Shown: piece after piece, positions 7,064 through 8,286 of the stretch
Numbering within the stretch: the stretch's first letter is position 1
How the letters are laid out: the number at the start of each line of letters is the position of its first letter
Origin: an uncultured Bacteroidia bacterium
GTDB taxonomy: Bacteria; Bacteroidota; Bacteroidia; Bacteroidales; CAJPTX01
NCBI GenBank assembly: GCA_938040915.1
Contig: CALHZE010000121.1
Coordinates: 1 to 8,286 of the forward strand
DNA: 8,286 nt
Reading direction: 5' to 3'
Program-made: the position numbers and the translations under genes
Notes under the pieces: generated by a model
Database searches by the model: none
Told to the model about the DNA's origin: nothing
The model's input: the letters and a program-made list of their open reading frames with translations, nothing else

Positions 7064-7242
7064 ACCCAATGGCTCGAATCTTCCTCTTTGAAAGGGGGCG
7101 GACTTGCGAGGTTTATTTTCGTTTGCCGTCTATTTTCGTCTGCTTTTCCTCGCCTTTGTCGGGGGGGGCCTATTGGTGCAGAAGCAAGGTTTTTACTAGT
7201 GTGGAGCGGGGTTGTACCTATTTTCGAACGGTTGTGCCTATT

Positions 7243-7273
7243 TTTGGTAGAACACAGAAAAGTATTACCTTTG
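7243..7273 (+). promoter_or_regulatory. Complete Bacteroidota-type promoter of the rpmB-rpmG-DUF4295 operon
   Basis: A -33 TTTG (7243-7246) and a -7 TACCTTTG (7266-7273) are separated by 19 nt, an excellent fit to the TTTG-N19-21-TAnnTTTG consensus. The start of transcription would fall near 7280, about 30 nt before the rpmB ATG. This is the best-formed promoter in the window. Confidence 0.85.
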
Positions 7274-7300
7274 CACACTGATTGTTGGGTATAATAGAGT

Positions 7301-7306
7301 AGAAGG
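7301..7306 (+). promoter_or_regulatory. Shine-Dalgarno-like site of rpmB
   Basis: AGAAGG lies 4 nt before the ATG at 7311, with a further AGG at 7308-7310 touching the ATG. It is purine-rich but closely spaced, so its function as a true ribosome binding site is uncertain in a phylum that mostly ignores such sites. Confidence 0.35.
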
Positions 7307-7310
7307 TAGG

Positions 7311-7556
7311 ATGTCTAAAGTATGTCAAATCACGGGGCGTCGAGTTCGCATCGGTAACAATGTGTCTCACTCCAAGCGTCGTACCCGTCGCACATTTTCT
7401 CCGAATCTGCGCATGAAGCGCTTCTTTTTAGAAGAAGAAGGTCGTTGGGTACGCCTGAAGGTCTCCACGGCGGGTATCCGTGAGATTGAAAAGAACGGTC
7501 TAGCTGCGACCCTTCGCAAGGCGAAGAAAGAGGGGCTTTTGACCAAAGAATATTAA
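7311..7556 (+). CDS. rpmB: 50S ribosomal protein L28 (bL28)
   Basis: 81 residues, MSKVCQITGRRVRIGNNVSH then SKRRTRRTFSPNLRMKRFF, a nearly canonical bL28 N-terminus with the GNNVSHSKRRT signature. The GRWVRLKVSTAGIREIEKNG segment is the conserved C-terminal fold; E. coli L28 is 78 aa. It has a single Cys (C5), so it is the zinc-free form without CxxC pairs. It sits in the large ribosomal subunit near the E site. It is the first gene of an operon with rpmG (56-nt gap) and a DUF4295 gene, the order usual in Bacteroidota, driven by the promoter at 7243-7273. Confidence 0.97.
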   Translation: MSKVCQITGRRVRIGNNVSHSKRRTRRTFSPNLRMKRFFLEEEGRWVRLKVSTAGIREIEKNGLAATLRKAKKEGLLTKEY

Positions 7557-7598
7557 GCGTCGAGGCGAGTTCACACATCTAGCCTTCGCGAGTCGGGA

Positions 7599-7605
7599 AA
7601 GGAAG
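7599..7605 (+). promoter_or_regulatory. Shine-Dalgarno site of rpmG
   Basis: AAGGAAG lies 7 nt before the ATG at 7613 within a purine-rich run, at normal distance. Such sites are uncommon for genes of this phylum. Confidence 0.5.
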
Positions 7606-7612
7606 TAAGACA

Positions 7613-7801
7613 ATGGCAAAGAAGAACAAAGAGGCGCGTGTGCAAGTCATCTTAGAGTGTACTGAGCACAAGGCATCGGGGATGCCGGGGACGTCGCGTT
7701 ACATCACCACCAAGAACCGGAAGAACACTCCCGAGCGTCTCGAGCGCCGGAAGTATAACCCGATCTTGAAGCGTGTCACGGTGCACCGTGAAATCAAGTA
7801 G
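7613..7801 (+). CDS. rpmG: 50S ribosomal protein L33 (bL33)
   Basis: 62 residues starting MAKKNKEARVQVILECTEHK. SRYITTKNRKNTPERLERRK (about 28-47) is the bL33 signature, and the protein ends YNPILKRVTVHREIK. The insertion ASGMPGT before the signature is typical of Bacteroidota bL33. Only one Cys (C16) is present, so the zinc-binding CxxC pairs of the C+ type are absent. It belongs to the large subunit near the E site, next to bL28, which fits their adjacent genes. A 41-nt gap separates it from the DUF4295 gene. Confidence 0.97.
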   Translation: MAKKNKEARVQVILECTEHKASGMPGTSRYITTKNRKNTPERLERRKYNPILKRVTVHREIK

Positions 7802-7825
7802 GCGAAGAACGAGAGAAATCAACCT

Positions 7826-7833
7826 GAGGAGGG
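7826..7833 (+). promoter_or_regulatory. Strong Shine-Dalgarno site of the DUF4295 gene
   Basis: GAGGAGGG lies 9 nt before the ATG at 7843, a near-perfect complement of the 16S anti-Shine-Dalgarno. It fixes the start of this small gene and is the strongest such site in the window. Confidence 0.65.
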
Positions 7834-7842
7834 TCGAGAAAG

Positions 7843-8001
7843 ATGGTAAAGAAAGCAGTGGCGTCCTTACAGAAGGGTGAAGGGCGTACCAAGACTAAGT
7901 GCATCAAGATGGAGCGTTCGCCCAAGACGGGTGCGTTGGTATTCAAGGAAGAAATGGTCGATAACAGCGAGATTAAGAACTACTTCGCAGGTAAGAAGTA
8001 G
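7843..8001 (+). CDS. DUF4295 small basic protein, ribosome-associated
   Basis: 52 codons, ATG 7843 to TAG 7999-8001: MVKKAVASLQKGEGRTKTKC, then IKMERSPKTGALVFKEEMVD, then NSEIKNYFAGKK. The pattern KK-x-VASL, KxIKM-x-xSPKTGA-x-VF-x-E-x-MV and a short basic C-terminus is that of DUF4295, which follows rpmG in Bacteroidota. It is lysine-rich with a basic, ribosomal-protein-like composition. I recall that a cryo-EM structure of a Flavobacterium ribosome assigned a phylum-specific 50S protein (called bL38) to this family, but I cannot confirm that here. It shares the rpmB-rpmG transcript, has a strong ribosome binding site and is followed 42 nt later by a terminator. It is the last gene of the operon. 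Confidence 0.9.
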   Translation: MVKKAVASLQKGEGRTKTKCIKMERSPKTGALVFKEEMVDNSEIKNYFAGKK

Positions 8002-8043
8002 TCGTTGTCTTTCTTGTTGCGTTTGTCTGAGAGGATAGACGTT

Positions 8044-8090
8044 ACGCGTGCGGGTATTGCCGGTTGAGGTGATACCCGCACGCGTTTTTT
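8044..8090 (+). terminator. Strong intrinsic terminator of the rpmB-rpmG-DUF4295 operon
   Basis: ACGCGTGCGGGTAT (8044-8057) pairs perfectly with ATACCCGCACGCGT (8072-8085) across a 14-nt loop, followed by a run of six Ts (8085-8090). The 14-bp GC-rich stem with a T tract is the clearest terminator in the window and lies 42 nt after the DUF4295 stop. Confidence 0.93.
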
Positions 8091-8095
8091 CTTGT

Positions 8096-8125
8096 CTGTG
8101 CTAGGAGCGTATGCTCTTAGCACAG
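8096..8125. repeat. Second stem-loop right after the terminator
   Basis: CTGTGCTAGGAGC (8096-8108) pairs with GCTCTTAGCACAG (8113-8125) around a GTAT loop, 13 pairs with one G-U. No T tract follows on either strand, so it is not a simple terminator. It could be an RNA 3'-end structure or part of a dispersed palindromic element. Confidence 0.7.
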
Positions 8126-8136
8126 ATTCCCATTTC

Positions 8137-8166
8137 CCGTAGGGGGGGAGCGTGCTAAACCCCTAC
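8137..8166. repeat. Palindromic repeat, copy 1 (GTAGGGG type)
   Basis: CCGTAGGGG leads into AGCGTGCTAAACCCCTAC. Ends GTAGGGG (8139-8145) and CCCCTAC (8160-8166) are complementary. The first 26 bp match copy 2 at 8216-8241 at 23 of 26 positions, offset 79 bp. GTAGGGG...CCCCTAC palindromes are a widespread class of intergenic repeats in bacterial genomes. Confidence 0.65.
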
Positions 8167-8215
8167 AGAAGACAGGACGCCCCATCGGGAGTCACGACAA
8201 CCGAATGGCTGGGGT

Positions 8216-8241
8216 CCGTAGGGGTGTAGCGTGCTACACCC
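8216..8241. repeat. Palindromic repeat, copy 2 (GTAGGGG type)
   Basis: CCGTAGGGGTGTAGCGTGCT followed by ACACCC. GGGTGTAG (8222-8229) pairs with CTACACCC (8234-8241) around CGTG, a compact hairpin. The three mismatches to copy 1 are at 8225, 8227 and 8237; two of them (8225 and 8237) let this copy form a better inner stem. Confidence 0.65.
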
Positions 8242-8286
8242 GCAATTCGCGGCAACGCCGCGCCTGCCCGATCCGCCTTTGCCCGC

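Larger units (their letters stand above)
7064..7310. other. Divergent folE/rpmB control region, no gene
   Basis: About 245 bp without a believable coding frame. It contains the folE promoter at the left edge and the rpmB promoter at the right. The octamer TATTTTCG occurs at 7114-7121, 7131-7138 and 7219-7226, with a variant TATTTTTG at 7239-7246. An imperfect 20-bp tandem pair occupies 7211-7230 and 7231-7250 (GTTGTACCTATTTTCGAACG against GTTGTGCCTATTTTTGGTAG, 15 of 20 identical). A run of eight Gs lies at 7161-7168. No tRNA or recognisable riboswitch fold is visible. Confidence 0.6.
8091..8286. other. Non-coding 3' region dense in inverted repeats
   Basis: No believable gene is seen from the terminator to the window end. 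In addition to the hairpins listed separately, CCATCGG (8182-8188) pairs with CCGAATGG (8201-8208) with one bulge, and CGCGGC (8248-8253) pairs with GCCGCG (8257-8262) around AAC. TGCCCG recurs at 8265-8270 and 8280-8285. Five foldable units in under 200 bp suggest an intergenic repeat cluster or the left end of a small non-autonomous element that may continue beyond the window. Confidence 0.55.

Noticed and set aside
7025..7069. Longer FolE reading frame starting at a TTG at 7069
   Set aside because: The folE -7 promoter element (7056-7063) lies inside this extension, and the ATG at 7024 gives a normal FolE N-terminus.
6938..7294. Overlapping small frames on both strands in the folE/rpmB gap
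   Set aside because: Arg/Ser/Phe-rich translations without family motifs, overlapping the promoters and folE; likely chance frames in promoter DNA.
7290..7295. Perfect TATAAT box before rpmB
   Set aside because: No -35 box at 17 nt (TTGCAC is only 13 nt away), and the better Bacteroidota promoter just upstream places this in the leader RNA.

Overview
The window looks like chromosome from a Bacteroidota bacterium, probably near Porphyromonas or its relatives (genus is a weak guess). Evidence: a TonB-dependent receptor with an N-terminal carboxypeptidase-regulatory-like domain, paired with a DUF4249-type lipoprotein; the block rpmB-rpmG-DUF4295, characteristic of this phylum; and three promoter -7 elements of the Bacteroidota form TAnnTTTG, all reading TTACCTTTG. 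The sequence is moderately GC-rich and densely packed. There is no rRNA, tRNA, CRISPR array, transposase or phage gene.

Layout. (1) 1-483, +: 3' part of a gene entering from the left, weakly resembling SagB/ThcOx-type nitroreductases in its middle but without the usual C-terminal half. (2) 552-1181, -: ACP phosphodiesterase (AcpH/DUF479 family), with a perfect 26-bp palindrome inside its 3' end. (3) 1271-4641, +: a two-gene outer-membrane unit, TonB-dependent receptor then DUF4249 lipoprotein, 5 nt apart, with its own -7 element. (4) 7024-4638, -: a tight three-gene operon folE (GTP cyclohydrolase I), UbiA-family prenyltransferase, CDF metal exporter, with 5-nt and 9-nt gaps. Its last stop codon overlaps the convergent stop of the DUF4249 gene in the tetramer CTAG. 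(5) 7025-7310: divergent control region between folE and rpmB with promoters in both directions, short repeats and a G8 tract. (6) 7311-8001, +: ribosomal proteins bL28 and bL33 and a 52-aa DUF4295 protein, ending in a strong intrinsic terminator at 8044-8090. (7) 8091-8286: non-coding, packed with hairpins, including two copies of a GTAGGGG-type palindromic repeat 79 bp apart.

How the genes fit together. The receptor/lipoprotein pair should import or handle an unknown ligand at the outer membrane. FolE starts pterin synthesis, UbiA makes a prenylated aromatic (probably for menaquinone), and the CDF protein exports zinc or a similar divalent cation. The operon therefore mixes cofactor synthesis with metal export; FolE itself is a zinc enzyme. 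bL28, bL33 and DUF4295 are ribosomal or ribosome-associated. Most of the window is ordinary core genome. The least explained parts are the 3' hairpin and repeat cluster, the folE/rpmB intergenic region, the 26-bp palindrome and the odd first gene. I did not see a convincing new multi-gene system.
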